Part shown: positions 11,261-21,694 of the stretch, one piece after another
Position numbering within the stretch: the first letter of the stretch is position 1
Layout of the letters: every line of letters begins with the position of its first letter
Source: Laguncularia racemosa
Taxonomy: Eukaryota; Streptophyta; Magnoliopsida; Myrtales; Combretaceae
Reading direction: 5' to 3'
NCBI GenBank assembly: GCA_037954665.1
Contig: JBBMOL010000447.1
Location: 209,461 to 273,460 of the forward strand
DNA length: 64,000 nt
Translations under genes and position numbers: made by a program
Notes under the pieces: model-generated
The model's input: only the letters and a program-made list of their open reading frames with translations
Databases searched by the model: none
Told to the model about the DNA's origin: nothing

Positions 11261-12393
11261 TCTCCTTCGGCCTCAAAAAGATTTGTCCTCAAATTTGGCA
11301 GATAAAATGCAGTAGAGACTTTGTTTTCTCCCAGCAATCCATCTGAAGAAATATCTTTATAGAATCCCAATATCTAAAATACCACAGGTAGTGATTGTTT
11401 TCTTTCCTCCATTGCTAGGATATATCTCATCTACAACACAAATAATGCTCCATTATCCACCGAAGTCTCCCCTATATCAACCCATTCGACTGAAACCGTT
11501 TTCTCCTTTTCTAACTCATCTGTATGTTGCTGATTCTTATGGTCTTCTAATGGTTGGCGCAACTGGTCATTGCCTTTTGAAATCACTGAAGGTGAACACA
11601 ACTGTCTCTGAGCAGTCTGGCTCTTTGATGATAGGCTCATCTGACTCTGACCCTCAAAATCCTCCAATGGTTTACTTAACTGCTCATGAGCCTCTAGTAT
11701 CTTTGAAGTTGAGCATAACTCCCCTTGAATAGTTTCATCCTCTGATGATCTACTCATCTGACTCTGTTCATCAGGATCCTCTGAAGGTTGGTACATCTGT
11801 GACCGACAAATTTTGTACTCTAAGGGTTGGTTCAACTGCTCATGGCCTACTGATGGTCTACTGAATTGTTGCTGAACCCTTTGAACCTCTGATGGCGACA
11901 TTGAATTCAGAATAATTCTTTTCCTTCCTTCTGGAATACATAAGTATTCCTAAAGCTGTCATGTAAGACCCTCCTGTCATATAACCAAGCCCTGCTAAGC
12001 AATATATGGGATATACACATAGGTAGAATATCACACTCGATTTCATCACAGAATTTATCCCCCTACACCAAAAGGTACCTTAGCTCTTTGGGTCACATGC
12101 AAACTCCCCTGATCACTAAGCTAATGCAATTTATACGGTTCAGGATGTGAAGTAGTAGCAAGTTTTAGTTTAGATACTAACGATGCTACTACCACATTGG
12201 TACAACTACCACCATCGACTATATGGACACATAAATTTCCTTGTTCCCTACAAGAGGTATGGAACAAGTTTTCCCTTTGTTCTTCATCCTTAATAGCAAA
12301 TGCAGTCAATGTTCGGTGCAATACATTAGTATAATGAAACATCTCACTAGACATGATGGTGTTCAAACCTAATAACATAATAATTATCCTCAC
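11107..12393 (-). pseudogene. pol: gypsy protease-linker-integrase-tail relic
   Basis: Remnant polyprotein of family 1, minus strand. From 12393 to 12121 it carries EDEEQRENLFHT-like sequence (here KDEEQRENLFHT) and IVDGGSCTNV, the retropepsin active-site region of chromovirus-type gypsy elements. It continues through stops to about 11900 with a CDILPM...LLSRAWLYDRRV block. A repetitive Q/S/E-rich linker follows (11901-11431). Then, from 11370, comes a tail reading LRTNLFEAEGDDRNQNPSRP and AKRFR, typical of the extreme end of pol. RT, RNase H and integrase core are gone between linker and tail. Copy B is split by a Tat element at 36548-48156. Confidence 0.75.
11431..11901 (-). CDS. Repetitive linker frame downstream of the protease
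   Basis: An open frame of 156 codons, a sub-part of the pol relic. It has about three imperfect repeats of roughly 40 residues, each with the order 'SxxxxxHEQLxxPLED' then 'QSQMSxSSE'-like then 'QxxLCSxS'. The composition (Q, S, E) suggests a disordered linker. I recognise no fold. It lies between retropepsin and the missing RT, where gypsy elements often have a variable linker. It may be simply an open remnant; nothing shows it is still translated. Confidence 0.45.
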   Translation of the reverse strand: MSPSEVQRVQQQFSRPSVGHEQLNQPLEYKICRSQMYQPSEDPDEQSQMSRSSEDETIQGELCSTSKILEAHEQLSKPLEDFEGQSQMSLSSKSQTAQRQLCSPSVISKGNDQLRQPLEDHKNQQHTDELEKEKTVSVEWVDIGETSVDNGALFVL

Positions 12394-13548
12394 ACTTTCA
12401 CATGCAAGTACACAACCAAGCTACAAGTGAAGTACACTCAACTACTTTCAAGTAGATAAATTAAATTCAACTACAAGTGTTTAGGTAACTAGTTCAATTA
12501 CCTTCACACTTTAATGACATGTTTGAATTTTAAAATCTACTACTCAAAACCTTCCTTTCTTGTTAAAGTTTCACATTATAATAAATCACAAATTGCAGCA
12601 CCTTAACACAAGCACAAATGCACAACTCCATCGTCACAAATCTCCCTTGCTCACGGTTCCACCACCAATCACGCCACTAGCAACAATTCTCTAATCAACA
12701 CACACAAAACCTTGCCAAAAATACACACACACCCTTCACTAACTTTACAAAAATACAACACCACACACATACACTCCTCTTCAAGCCACGGTGCACTTTC
12801 CCCACTTCCACACAAATATCAAACCATAACTTCAACAACAAAGGCAACTTAAATTTCAAATTCAAAATGAGTTCAAAAAATGCAATATTCCACAAATGGT
12901 AAGCGGCTTTTTCAAATTTAAAAGATACACAATTAACTACGACTTAATGTGTATTTGAGATTTCAAATTAACCCCTTAATGTGCACTTTCAATCCTGATT
13001 TCAAATCTGAAATTAATAATTGTGATTCCTCCAATTTCCGAAAATGAACACATTATATAATTCTACTTCACAATTGAAACACCACTATTCCCCTTCAAGG
13101 TTTGCTATCCATGCACTACACTCTCACACTTTAACCTCAATGTGCAGCACCTTACTCCACACAACTTCCTCAAATTCACACCGCCACACACACTTACACG
13201 CACAACAAGTCATTAAATTTTTACAAACACAACTTTACACAAAAACAACCACGGTGCACAACCTCCCCAATACAACACATACAATACTTCAATGTATACA
13301 CTTCTTTATTACTACATAACTCCAAAGCAATTTGCAACTCGTACACCAAAATAGCAACAATTCAAATTTGAAAATAAAACCACTTCACTAATTGCAACTC
13401 TTCCACAATTGGTAAGAAATGATTTTCAAATTCAAACAAACACTCATTAACTCCTTCAAACTTAATGTTTGTTTTGAAAATCAAATAATTTCCAAATGCT
13501 CCACATTATTCAAATCTGGAAATGCTCAATTTCTCCACTAATTTTCAG
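12394..13548 (-). other. Noncoding leader of gypsy family 1
   Basis: This is the region between the PBS and the protease remnant, interrupted by the Athila insertion and resumed at 22849-23153. It is rich in CA-type simple sequence (12695-12780, 13180-13215). It contains an old ~460-515-bp tandem duplication: 'cacggtgcac' occurs at about 12788 and 13250, and 'caaatggtaag' / 'caattggtaag' at about 12892 and 13405. Short open frames here look like chance. Confidence 0.55.
12595..13545. repeat. Diverged ~0.5-kb tandem duplication
   Basis: Two units with matching order of landmarks (CA-rich block, 'cacggtgcac', 'tggtaag', 'tttcaaattt', 'taatgt' blocks) spaced 460-515 bp apart. Copy B shows the same at about 49330-50290. 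Confidence 0.45.
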
Positions 13549-13907
13549 AAAACTGATAAGAGTAAATTAACCCTTGTAAATCATGGGCACTAAGAATGAA
13601 TTTGTATAATCTTTTGAATAAAATCAATGCGGATTTGGTATTTAACAGATAAATATATGTTTCAGGGTATAATACCAAAGAGAAGGAGAAAGATCACAAA
13701 AGGAGCATAATTGAAGCTTAAAAGATCAAGTTAAAGTTACTCATGGACAACACAAGGAAAGCTACGGCTCTGTCATGAACCGTGGGCACATCTGAAGATG
13801 AAAGCGTCACTTGGAAAGGAAGCACGGCTTGTGATATGGGTGTGTTTGAAGCCGTGGCATACGCCGTGAAGACGTGGAAAGCTCCAGAACTTGGCACGGG
13901 TTATAGT

Positions 13908-13965
13908 CTAGCCGTGCTTCTAGCCGTGTTGCTGGCAGTGCTGCTAGCCGTGTTCCTAGCCGTGC
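13908..13965 (+). repeat. 12-bp CTAGCCGTG tandem array in 5' LTR
   Basis: Five units of CTAGCCGTGYTN with small changes (the third is CTGGCAGTGCTG). It lies upstream of the TATA box in the likely U3, and the GCCGTG core recurs elsewhere in the element. Read as protein it would give a LAVL repeat, which I regard as incidental. Confidence 0.85.
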
Positions 13966-14144
13966 CAAACACTAAGCAAGATTGAGGAGTTACATATTTT
14001 CGACCAGAGGGAGACACGGTTTGAAATCTGGCCGTACCGTTAGGCGTGCCAGGCGACTGTTATTCACTTGACGAGATTCACTTGGAAAAGGAAAGATAGA
14101 ATCGTATCTTTCCAGCTGAAGATGCTCGGCCATGCCTCAAGAAG

Positions 14145-14152
14145 TATAAATA
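14145..14152 (+). promoter_or_regulatory. TATA box of the Athila 5' LTR
   Basis: TATAAATA in 'agtataaatagaaca'. It is the only strong TATA motif in the G+C-richer middle of the LTR and probably marks the U3 core promoter, with transcription starting a few tens of bases downstream. Confidence 0.6.
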
Positions 14153-15120
14153 GAACAACCCTAATGAGAAAAAAAAGGGAGGCGGCACAAGAGAAACCCT
14201 ACAGAAGAGAAGCTGTTGCAGGAAGCTGCTGCCAGAATAGTCTTCGGATTGGAAGCCAAGATATTTCGTGTTTGAATTTTCTTTATGGATTCAATTATTT
14301 TATGTTTTGCTCTTCTTAGTAGATTCATGAGAGGCTAATTTTTTCATACCCTTTTCCTTGAGAAACCCCTGATTATCATGTGACAGAATTGTGGATGTCC
14401 AATAATTTAATTCCATTCCTTGAGTTTATTCATGTTGCAATTATAGTGTATTCATCTTGATATGTGCGCAATATTGGGATGGAATTATATCTCTGTTATT
14501 AAGATTGAGAAATCGTTAATAGAGTGGATCTTGCATGGATAAAAAGACCCCTTGTAATCCTAGAGATAGGTTATAGGAGGTTTTCTGTATTGAACAAGAC
14601 ATAGCGGTCTGGTTCAATTGAGAGTCCTAGGATTCTAATGCAATCTTGATTATGTTAATTGAAGAGAGATCTTAATTGGCTTAATTAGGATTAGGGATTA
14701 TTGATCTTGAGAAAGACTCTAATCTAGTGTAAGAAACTCCGCAGATCAAAGTTTGGATATTAATCATTGGATAGTGTGGAATTGAGTAAAAGCTACATGA
14801 GAATTAGGGGTGGATCTTGGGCAGGGTATGTTTAAATCATTGAATTAATTAAGGGAGTGTTTGAATACATTTACTTTGTTCATTTTATTTGTTTCTTTCA
14901 GGTTTAAGCAATAATTAGGATAGTTGAGATCATCAATAGTGAGAAGTTAGATAGTAGGAGAATCGTTAGTACTAGTACTTATAAGTCTTCGTGGGATCGA
15001 TACCTATACTCCTATGCTATACTGCTAGTCGATAGGTACACTTGCCTGAGAACTGATTGTGAGCTAGGATTGAGTAGAGGGTTCAACTTGTTAGAACGGT
15101 CAGATCGTCCATCAAGTTTT

Positions 15121-15138
15121 TGGCGCCGTTGCTGGGGA
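15121..15138 (+). other. Primer-binding site, tRNA-Asp type
   Basis: TGGCGCCGTTGCTGGGGA lies 6 bases after the LTR. It matches the complement of the 3' end of plant tRNA-Asp(GTC) at 17 of 18 positions, the PBS usual for Athila elements. Confidence 0.85.
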
Positions 15139-15287
15139 CTTGTAATATTAGGAAAACTTGACACCTACTACTTTAAGTACAATTTTTTTTTATCTTTATT
15201 TTTTTTAAGTTATTTACATTAATTTCGTTCGTTCTTTCATTCAAATTTGTTGAGGAAATTAAGTTCATAGTTTATCTATCGCGGTTT

Positions 15288-17653
15288 ATGACAAGGAGCT
15301 CTTCATCTAAGCTTCTTGACTTTGATCCTGAAATTGACTAAACCTTTAGAAGGCGATTAAGAGAAACTGGGCCAATGGCGGATGAACGAAGAACGATGGT
15401 TGAATACGCTCGTCCTACTCTAAGCAGCACTGGGTCGTGTATTGTGCAACCAGCAATAGAGGCCAACAACTTCGAAATCAAGGCCTCTATAATGCATATG
15501 ATCCACAACCAATGCCAGTTTGACGGTTTGTCTGACGAGGACCCTCATGCGCACATTCAGATGTTCTTGGATATTTGTGCAACTGTCAAGCAAAACGGAG
15601 TATCTGAGGAAGCACTGAAATTGCGACTTTTTCCTTTTACTCTCCGGGGGAAAGCAAGGCAGTGGTTTAGTTCACTAAACCGGGATTCCATAACCACTTA
15701 GACCCAGATGGCGGAGACTTTCCTGGACTATTATTTCCCACCATAAAAACTGCCAAGTTGAGAAATGATATCACATCATTCACCCAACTAGATCACGAGC
15801 CCCTACATGAAGCATGGATTAGATTTAAGGATCTTCTTAGGAGGTGTCCACATCACCAAATGCCTAATTGGCCACAAGTTTCCACCTTCTATAACGGACT
15901 TGACTATGTAACTCGGCAGACAATTGATGCTGCGGCTGGGGGTACTTTGAATGTGAAAACGCCGGAGGAGTCGTTGAGTTTGTTTGAGAACATAGCTAAA
16001 AATAATCACCAATGGAGCCATGGTAGACAAAAGCATAGGGCAGCGGGCATTTATGAAGTCGATTTGATGACAGCAATTGCAGCAAAGGTAGATGCACTCG
16101 CTTCAAAAGTTGAAGGGATGGCTCTATCTCAACCATACCAATACTACTCAATTGAACCTCATTCCAACAATGTGGTATCTGAAGTGACAGAGCGTGTTGA
16201 GTATGTAGGGAATCCCACAATACCACAGAACAATCCTTATAGCAACACATATAATCCAGGATGGCGCAATCATCCCAATTTCTCCTGGAGTAATTAGCAA
16301 TCTCAAAGGAGTAATGCACCTGCTCCAGGATTCCGAAGACCAGCTCCACCTCCCTTCCAAGAAAAGAAATCCAGCCTTGAGGATATGATTACGAAGTTCA
16401 TTCAAGCGTCGGAGCAACGCCATCAATCCACTGAGGCCGCTCTAAGGAATCATGAAGCCTCAATCCACAACTTGGAAAACCAGATGGGACAGATCTCTAA
16501 AGCGCTTGGTGAGCGACCACAAGGGTCTCAGCCTGGAAATACAGAGACCAACCCAAGGGAACACGTGAAGGCAGTAACTCTTAGGAGTGGAAAGGAAGTG
16601 AAATCAGACAAGTGTAGGGAAACCCCTATTAGTAGGAAGGGGAATGAGACTGTTGATAAAGGCGAAACCACTAATAAAGTAGAAAAGGGTAGAATTACAG
16701 AGGAAAGAACAAAAGACTTGGAAGCTAAGAAGACACCCATCGTCCAGCCTTATAAACCCCCATTGCCGTATCCTGCTAGGCTGCGGAACGACAAGGATCG
16801 GGAACATTTCGGTAAGTTTTTAGATGTGTTCAAACAGTTACATATCAACTTACCACTTGTGGAAGCCCTTTCTCAGATGCCCCGGTATGCCAAGTTCTTG
16901 AAAGATTTACTATCTAATAAGAAGAAGATGGAAGAGATCTCCACTGCAACAATTGGTGCGAGTTGTTCTGCAATTTTACTAAACAAGCTTCCAAAGAAAT
17001 TGAAAGACCCAAGAAGTTTCACCATACCATGTTCCATTGGTAATTTACCCGTAGAAAAAGCATTAGCAGATCTAGGGGCTAGCATAAACCTGATGCCATA
17101 TTCCCTTTTTCAAAAGCTGGGATTAGGTGAGCCAAAGCCTACACGGATGAGCCTTCAATTGGCAGATCGATCAGTGAAGTTTCCTAGTGGGGTTATTGAA
17201 GATGTGTTAGTAAAAATAGAACCTTTCATCTTCCCGGTTGATTTTGTGATCTTGGACATGGATGTCGACACTGAAGTTCCTCTGATCTTGGGACGCCCCT
17301 TTTTAGCCACAGCCCGAGCAATCATTGATGTGGCTGAGGGCCGATTAGTGCTGCGCATTGGGGGAGACGAGTTAGTGATACAAATCCCAGCTGTGATGAA
17401 GAAATCGGTAGATTCTGATGATACTTGTTATGCAATTGATGTAACTGATACCGTGGTGGACGATATCTTATGCAAGGATCCATTAGAGTTGAGTTTGAGA
17501 GTATGCGATATTGAAGAGACAGAAGATTGTGCAATACAAGAAATGTTGACTCATCTTGATGGAAAAGATGAACTTAGAATAACAACAGAGAGGGAGAATA
17601 TTGATGCAGGAGATTTTACTAGATTGAAGCCCTCTATTGAAGATCCTGGTTAA
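15288..17653 (+). pseudogene. gag-pro: Athila gag-protease relic
   Basis: Gag capsid precursor plus retropepsin, for particle assembly and maturation. The frame opens at ATG 15288 and meets TAA at 15339. It then runs to TAG 15699, changes frame near 15743, and continues in the new frame to 17653 through TAG 16295-16297. The gag core is clear (FDGLSDEDPHAHI, LRGKARQWF, EAWIRFKDLLRRCP, TFYNGL). Next come a coiled N/Q-rich part, a KPPLPYPARL motif, and a retropepsin-like domain with LADLGASINLMP at the active site and PLILGRPFLATA as flap-distal motif. The zinc knuckle expected near 16140-16190 lacks its cysteines. The frame stops where RT should begin. Confidence 0.88.
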
Positions 17654-18236
17654 GTTCATCATTTATTCCTTAGGTCGAGCCAACGACGTTAAACAAAAGC
17701 GCTGGCAGGGAGGCAACCCATGCATCTACTAGGTTAGTTTTTCTTTTCTTTTTACTATCATCATCATTACATTTGTTAGTGGTAGTTTTGCAAGTAAGAT
17801 CTTAATAAAGAGGGAACGATATGTGAAAGGTTTTTCAGTCCAGGGGATAGCACGGTTACAGGCACATCCAAGGCACAAGCCGTGCCACAAGCCGTGCCAC
17901 GAGGTAAGATTTACTTTTAGTTCTCTTATATAAAGCAGTGTATAGCGCGGTTACAGGCACGGCCAAGTCACAAGAAGTGCCAGATGGTAACACTTTTCAT
18001 GTTCTTTTATATAGAGCAGTGGATGGCACGGCTTGTAACACGCCCAGGTTTTAGGCCGTGTTGTCAATAGCCTTTTAGGGTTCGCACGTTTCCAGACATA
18101 AAACACCTTTCCCTTCATTTTTTTTTCTTCATTCCTACATCACCTCTCTCTGCATTTTCGCTCTTTTTCCTTCCCTCTCTGTTGAAGAACGTCATTCCTC
18201 ACTCTATCGAGATTTCTCAAGCGTGGTATAGTCAAA
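17654..18236 (+). other. Noncoding post-pol region with GCCGTG repeats
   Basis: Starts with the post-pol block 'gacgttaaacaaaagcgctg' known from Athila-type elements. From about 17840 to 18062 it has two to three degenerate ~85-bp repeats, each containing 'cacggttacaggcac', 'aagccgtgcca'-like and 'cttatata' parts. No gene is seen. Confidence 0.65.
17840..18062 (+). repeat. Degenerate ~85-bp repeats rich in GCCGTG/CACGGC
   Basis: Repeated blocks 'cagtggatagcacggttaca', 'cagtgtatagcgcggttaca' and 'cagtggatggcacggcttg', separated by T-rich spacers ending in 'tatata'. The same GCCGTG hexamer makes the 12-bp array in the LTRs. Confidence 0.6.
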
Positions 18237-19607
18237 ATGCCTAGGACTAAGACCGTGGCATGCAAAAACGCTTAACCCCGTTCAACTGGTGGTTCCTCTA
18301 GGTCCACTCGACGCTACCCTCCTAACTTGCGAAGCGAGGACGAAGGTAAGTATGATATAGTGCGAGAAAAGAAGGTATTTATGCCTAATGTAGTAGTTGA
18401 TTGGGAAGTGCTAGCTAGGTATGGGTTAGTGGATCGATTTGATCATTTCTTGAACGATCCCGCTTGGAAAGCACTTCTGAGCATTGAGGAGGACGTGTAC
18501 TCTTCACTAAGCTGTGATTTTGTAGCTACACTCAAGCTTAGTTTTGGCCGGCATACCCAACTTGATAACGTGGTCTCCTTCTACTGCCAAGGGAGTTACC
18601 ACCGTGTTGAAATGAGAGACTTTATCAAGTGCTTAGGTATTTATGACGAGGAGTTTATCGACTCCGATGAATTCGCACAGCTTCCTGATGCCTTTCCTAG
18701 GGGCTTACTGCAGCATGGAGTGTGGAATAGTATTGGAACCGGTGGATATGAGCCTTCCAAATCAAAGGGGAGCCATTTAAGGGATCCTGCCATGCGTGTA
18801 CTCCATTACATTCTGGCCCGCTCAACCACTGGTAGAGGTGATTCTCAAGGGGTTGTGAATGCTTCGGACCTGTACCAGCTATGGAGTATGATTACGGGTA
18901 CTCGGGTTAATGTCGGATTAGCAGCTGTTTGGTGTCTGAAAAAACAATGCGATCTGGGGCACCATAAGGTTTTTGTCGGCTCTTGGATTACTTGTATTAT
19001 GAAAAACTACGGTGTTTTTCCAACCCGGGCTCCCAGGGACAGTTGTGGAAGGAGCACCTCTCTCCCCGAGAGTGTTTTGCGGAGGTGGAGGTTTCACATA
19101 CTAGATGTGTCTACCGACCAAAAAGAGCCAGAGATAGAACCTGAGCAAGGTGAGGAGCAAGAGCAAGCTCGAGAGCAGGCCGGACCAAATTAGGAGCTTG
19201 CAGATTCGGTAAAGAGATTGACTGTAGATTTGGAAGAAATCAAAAGAGAACAAGCCAGGCAGTCGAAACGGGTGAAGGGCTTAAAGAGTTATTTAGTCAC
19301 TTGTTTATCCCGTATTGGTGAGAAATTGGGGGTAGATCTTCCCCCATGTGGTGGCTCTAGCGATGAGGACGTCGCATCACAAGCTACTCGGGTGGTTTCT
19401 GGAGGAGATCGTCACTCGAGTGGTGCATATGATACCGGTTTTCATGTTGGAGAATCCTCGGGTGCAGCTTTCATGGCCCGACATGGAAGTCCCGTAGTCG
19501 CGACTGCTGAAGCGAGCAATCACCAGAATACGGAGATGATTGGATCTGATTCTCCTCGCCGATCGGGCACTGTACCATTGCCTTCAGATGATGACTTCAG
19601 CAGCTGA
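18237..19607 (+). pseudogene. ATHILA ORF1-like protein relic
   Basis: A single frame of 456 codons downstream of the pol position, from ATG 18237 to the stop at 19605-19607. It is broken only by TAA at 18273 and TAG at 19191-19193. The middle part (VVVDWEVLARYGLVDRF, then YCQGSYHRVEMRDFIKCLGI, then DPAMRVLHYILARS, then LYQLWSM) follows the pattern of the plant 'ATHILA ORF-1 / putative plant transposon protein' family. That ORF sits 3' of pol in Athila elements and is sometimes called env-like. Its function is unknown. The C-terminus is E/Q-rich (EPEQGEEQEQ), then has a short coiled segment and an S-rich tail. I see no signal peptide or membrane segment that would support an envelope role. Confidence 0.78.
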
Positions 19608-20040
19608 CCTCGCGAGTGGATCGATGGAAGTTGAACCCAGGAGATTTGGATCATTGTATAGAGTAGCCGTCTTACTTTTATTTTTACTGTCCTGATTTGT
19701 ATGATTCTGGAAAACTGACCAACCACTAATGTTTGAAATAGAAAATGCCGATGATAGTTAGCTTTATGTTCAGTCGATTATGAGTTTCTTTCATTTTGTT
19801 TTGTTTTCTTTGTTGTTTTGTTGTTATTGTTATGAGATACAGGCTTTCAAAGTACACCGACCCGTTACGTTTAGCAGAGGTTCTCATGACTCTACTTGTT
19901 CGTCGCTTGACTTTCTGTTAACGATCTGCGTTGTAAGAGAATTCAGGGAAGTTTTTCGTTTTCCTTTTGTTTTATTTTTGCTTTTATTCTTTGCTTCCCT
20001 TTATGCATTTCATGAGGACATTGGGGACAATGTCTATTAT

Positions 20041-20058
20041 AAGTGTGGGGAAGGGGAT
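20041..20058 (+). other. Internal polypurine-like tract
   Basis: AAGTGTGGGGAAGGGGAT after 'gaggacattggggacaatg'. It repeats the context and core (AAGTGTGGGGAA) of the terminal PPT at 21297. It could serve as a second plus-strand primer, or be a conserved Athila 3' motif. Confidence 0.5.
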
Positions 20059-20422
20059 TAGGAAAACGAAACTTGTACGAAACTAGGATACAAGGGTTAT
20101 GCAATCAAAAATGTAATTTCCTCTTAATTAAGGTATAATCGATGATGACTTTTGACAATCAAGAACTACTGAGATTTGTTTATACCTCTGTAGAATATCT
20201 TTAACAATTTTTATTCTCTTATTATGTATTAGAGATACGTTGCTAAAATTACAAGATGAAATCCAAGTGAAGTAAACTTACTTGTCATTTAACCTTTACT
20301 TTCGGGAAGTGAGATTGGATTAAGGTCACTAGTGAGTTTAGTATGCCCTTTTTTTTTTTTGCCCAGTAGGTAAGCTATATAACTTAGAGTGAAGGCGTAA
20401 ATGACACTTGTAACTTGGTGAT

Positions 20423-20461
<39 letters not shown>

Positions 20462-20477
20462 TTCAGAAGTGGGCCTC

Positions 20478-20878
20478 ATAGACTCGAGTAATTAAGCCTG
20501 AGGGATGCCTTTTTTAGGGAATAACATCTATTGACTCGGGTGACGAACTTGGGATAAATGACTGAAAGCTCACTACAAGGGTCATGAGAAAAGTCTGAGA
20601 AAAATGAACTTAAAAGAGCTTATGTAAATGATAGTTGATTGATTGAGATGGTAGAGGTTCGAAGGGGTATTTTTAAAACCTAGTAGCCTAAGATCGCCTG
20701 GTCTGGGACTTACTGACCAAGGAAACCGTCTTAATTAATTAATTAAGTAATTGAGTTAACTAGACTCGAACAAGTAAATCCGAGGGACGCCTTCTACGCT
20801 GAGGGAATAACGTCTGTTAACTCGAGTGATGAACTCGGGATTATCGATCGAAAGTTTGTTACATGGGTCGGTTAACTT
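20478..20878 (+). repeat. Two ~120-bp direct repeats, 280 bp apart
   Basis: Both copies (about 20478-20595 and 20758-20878) have the order 'agactcgag/agactcgaa', 'gagggatgcctt/gagggacgcctt', 'agggaataac', 'gactcgggtga/aactcgagtga', 'gaactYggga'. They are noncoding. Confidence 0.6.
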
Positions 20879-21296
20879 AGTTAAGTGCTTTAATGGTAAA
20901 CTCTTAAGATCAACTTAAGAATTGGATGAAACAGAAAAGGAAGAGCTAGGAGACAAGTGGATACAACATGCCTTTAGTCCCTGTTGTGTTGCTTACAACA
21001 GTGGTTAAAAGGATGGTATACTTTATTTTACTAGTATCGATCTTGTGACAATTCTGACTCTGGGAATTTTAGTTTAAATGATAAGGGTAAAAGTTTGATT
21101 CACTTGGATTAGCTTTGGGAATTTTAGTATTTGTATTTTGTATACAACTAATGGTAAGATTGAGTAAAGATTATCAATGATTGAGGTGTAGCATGAAATC
21201 GATGACGTTGAAATATCTTCTTGATTGCAGGAACTTATGAGAACTGGTCCTTTGGGTTTTCTTAATCCATGTTTGATTGAGGACAAGCAAAACCTT

Positions 21297-21311
21297 AAGT
21301 GTGGGGAAATT
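21297..21311 (+). other. Terminal polypurine tract of Athila
   Basis: AAGTGTGGGGAAATT abuts the 3' LTR start TGATAAG, the normal plus-strand primer position. Confidence 0.85.
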
Positions 21312-21636
21312 TGATAAGAGTAAATTAACCCTTGTAAATCATGGGCACTAAGAATGAATTTGTATAATCTTTTGAATAAAATCAATGCGGATTCGGTATA
21401 ATACCAAAGAGAAGGAGAAAGATCACAAAAGGAGCATAATTGAAGCTTAAAAGATCAAGTTAAAGTTACTCATGGACAACACAAGGAAAGCTACGGCTCT
21501 GTCATGAACCGTGGGCACATCTGAAGATGAAAGCGTCACTTGGAAAGGAAGCACGGCTTGTGATATGGGTGTGTTTGAAGCCGTGGCATACGCCGTGAAG
21601 ACGTGGAAAGCTCCAGAACTTGGCACGGGTTATAGT

Positions 21637-21694
21637 CTAGCCGTGCTTCTAGCCGTGTTGCTGGCAGTGCTGCTAGCCGTGTTCCTAGCCGTGC
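21637..21694 (+). repeat. 12-bp CTAGCCGTG tandem array in 3' LTR
   Basis: Same five units as at 13908-13965, without differences. Confidence 0.85.

Larger units (their letters stand above)
13554..15114 (+). mobile_element. 5' LTR of the Athila element
   Basis: 1561 bp, starting TGATAAGAG and ending GTCCATCA. It keeps the 29-bp segment (GGTAT repeat at 13637-13641 and 13666-13670) that the 3' LTR has lost. It carries the TATA box at 14145 and the 12-bp array at 13908-13965. The small open frames inside it (13782-13985, 14068-14319) recur in the other LTR only because the LTRs are copies. Confidence 0.92.
19608..21296 (+). other. Athila 3' noncoding region
   Basis: No gene is supported; the open frame at 19780-20061 has a T-rich, hydrophobic translation and appears fortuitous. 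The region contains a polypurine-like tract (20041-20058), a run of about 30 A (20428-20458), and two copies of a ~120-bp block (20478-20595, 20758-20878). Confidence 0.6.

Noticed and set aside
13782..13985. Open frame with LAVLLAV repeats, present twice (also 21511-21714)
   Set aside because: It lies in both LTRs and comes from the 12-bp array; it starts at a non-ATG codon and has no family match. Two copies reflect LTR identity, not selection.
15803..16426. Minus-strand open frames opposite gag
   Set aside because: Antisense shadows of the gag frame, which has clear family motifs.
19780..20061. Possible small membrane protein downstream of the ATHILA-like ORF
   Set aside because: T-rich noncoding stretch ending in the polypurine-like tract; no start context or family match. 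The hydrophobicity comes from T content.
20428..20458. A30 run as a retrogene or LINE poly(A) tail
   Set aside because: It lies inside the Athila 3' region with no coding sequence or target duplication beside it; simple A slippage is enough.
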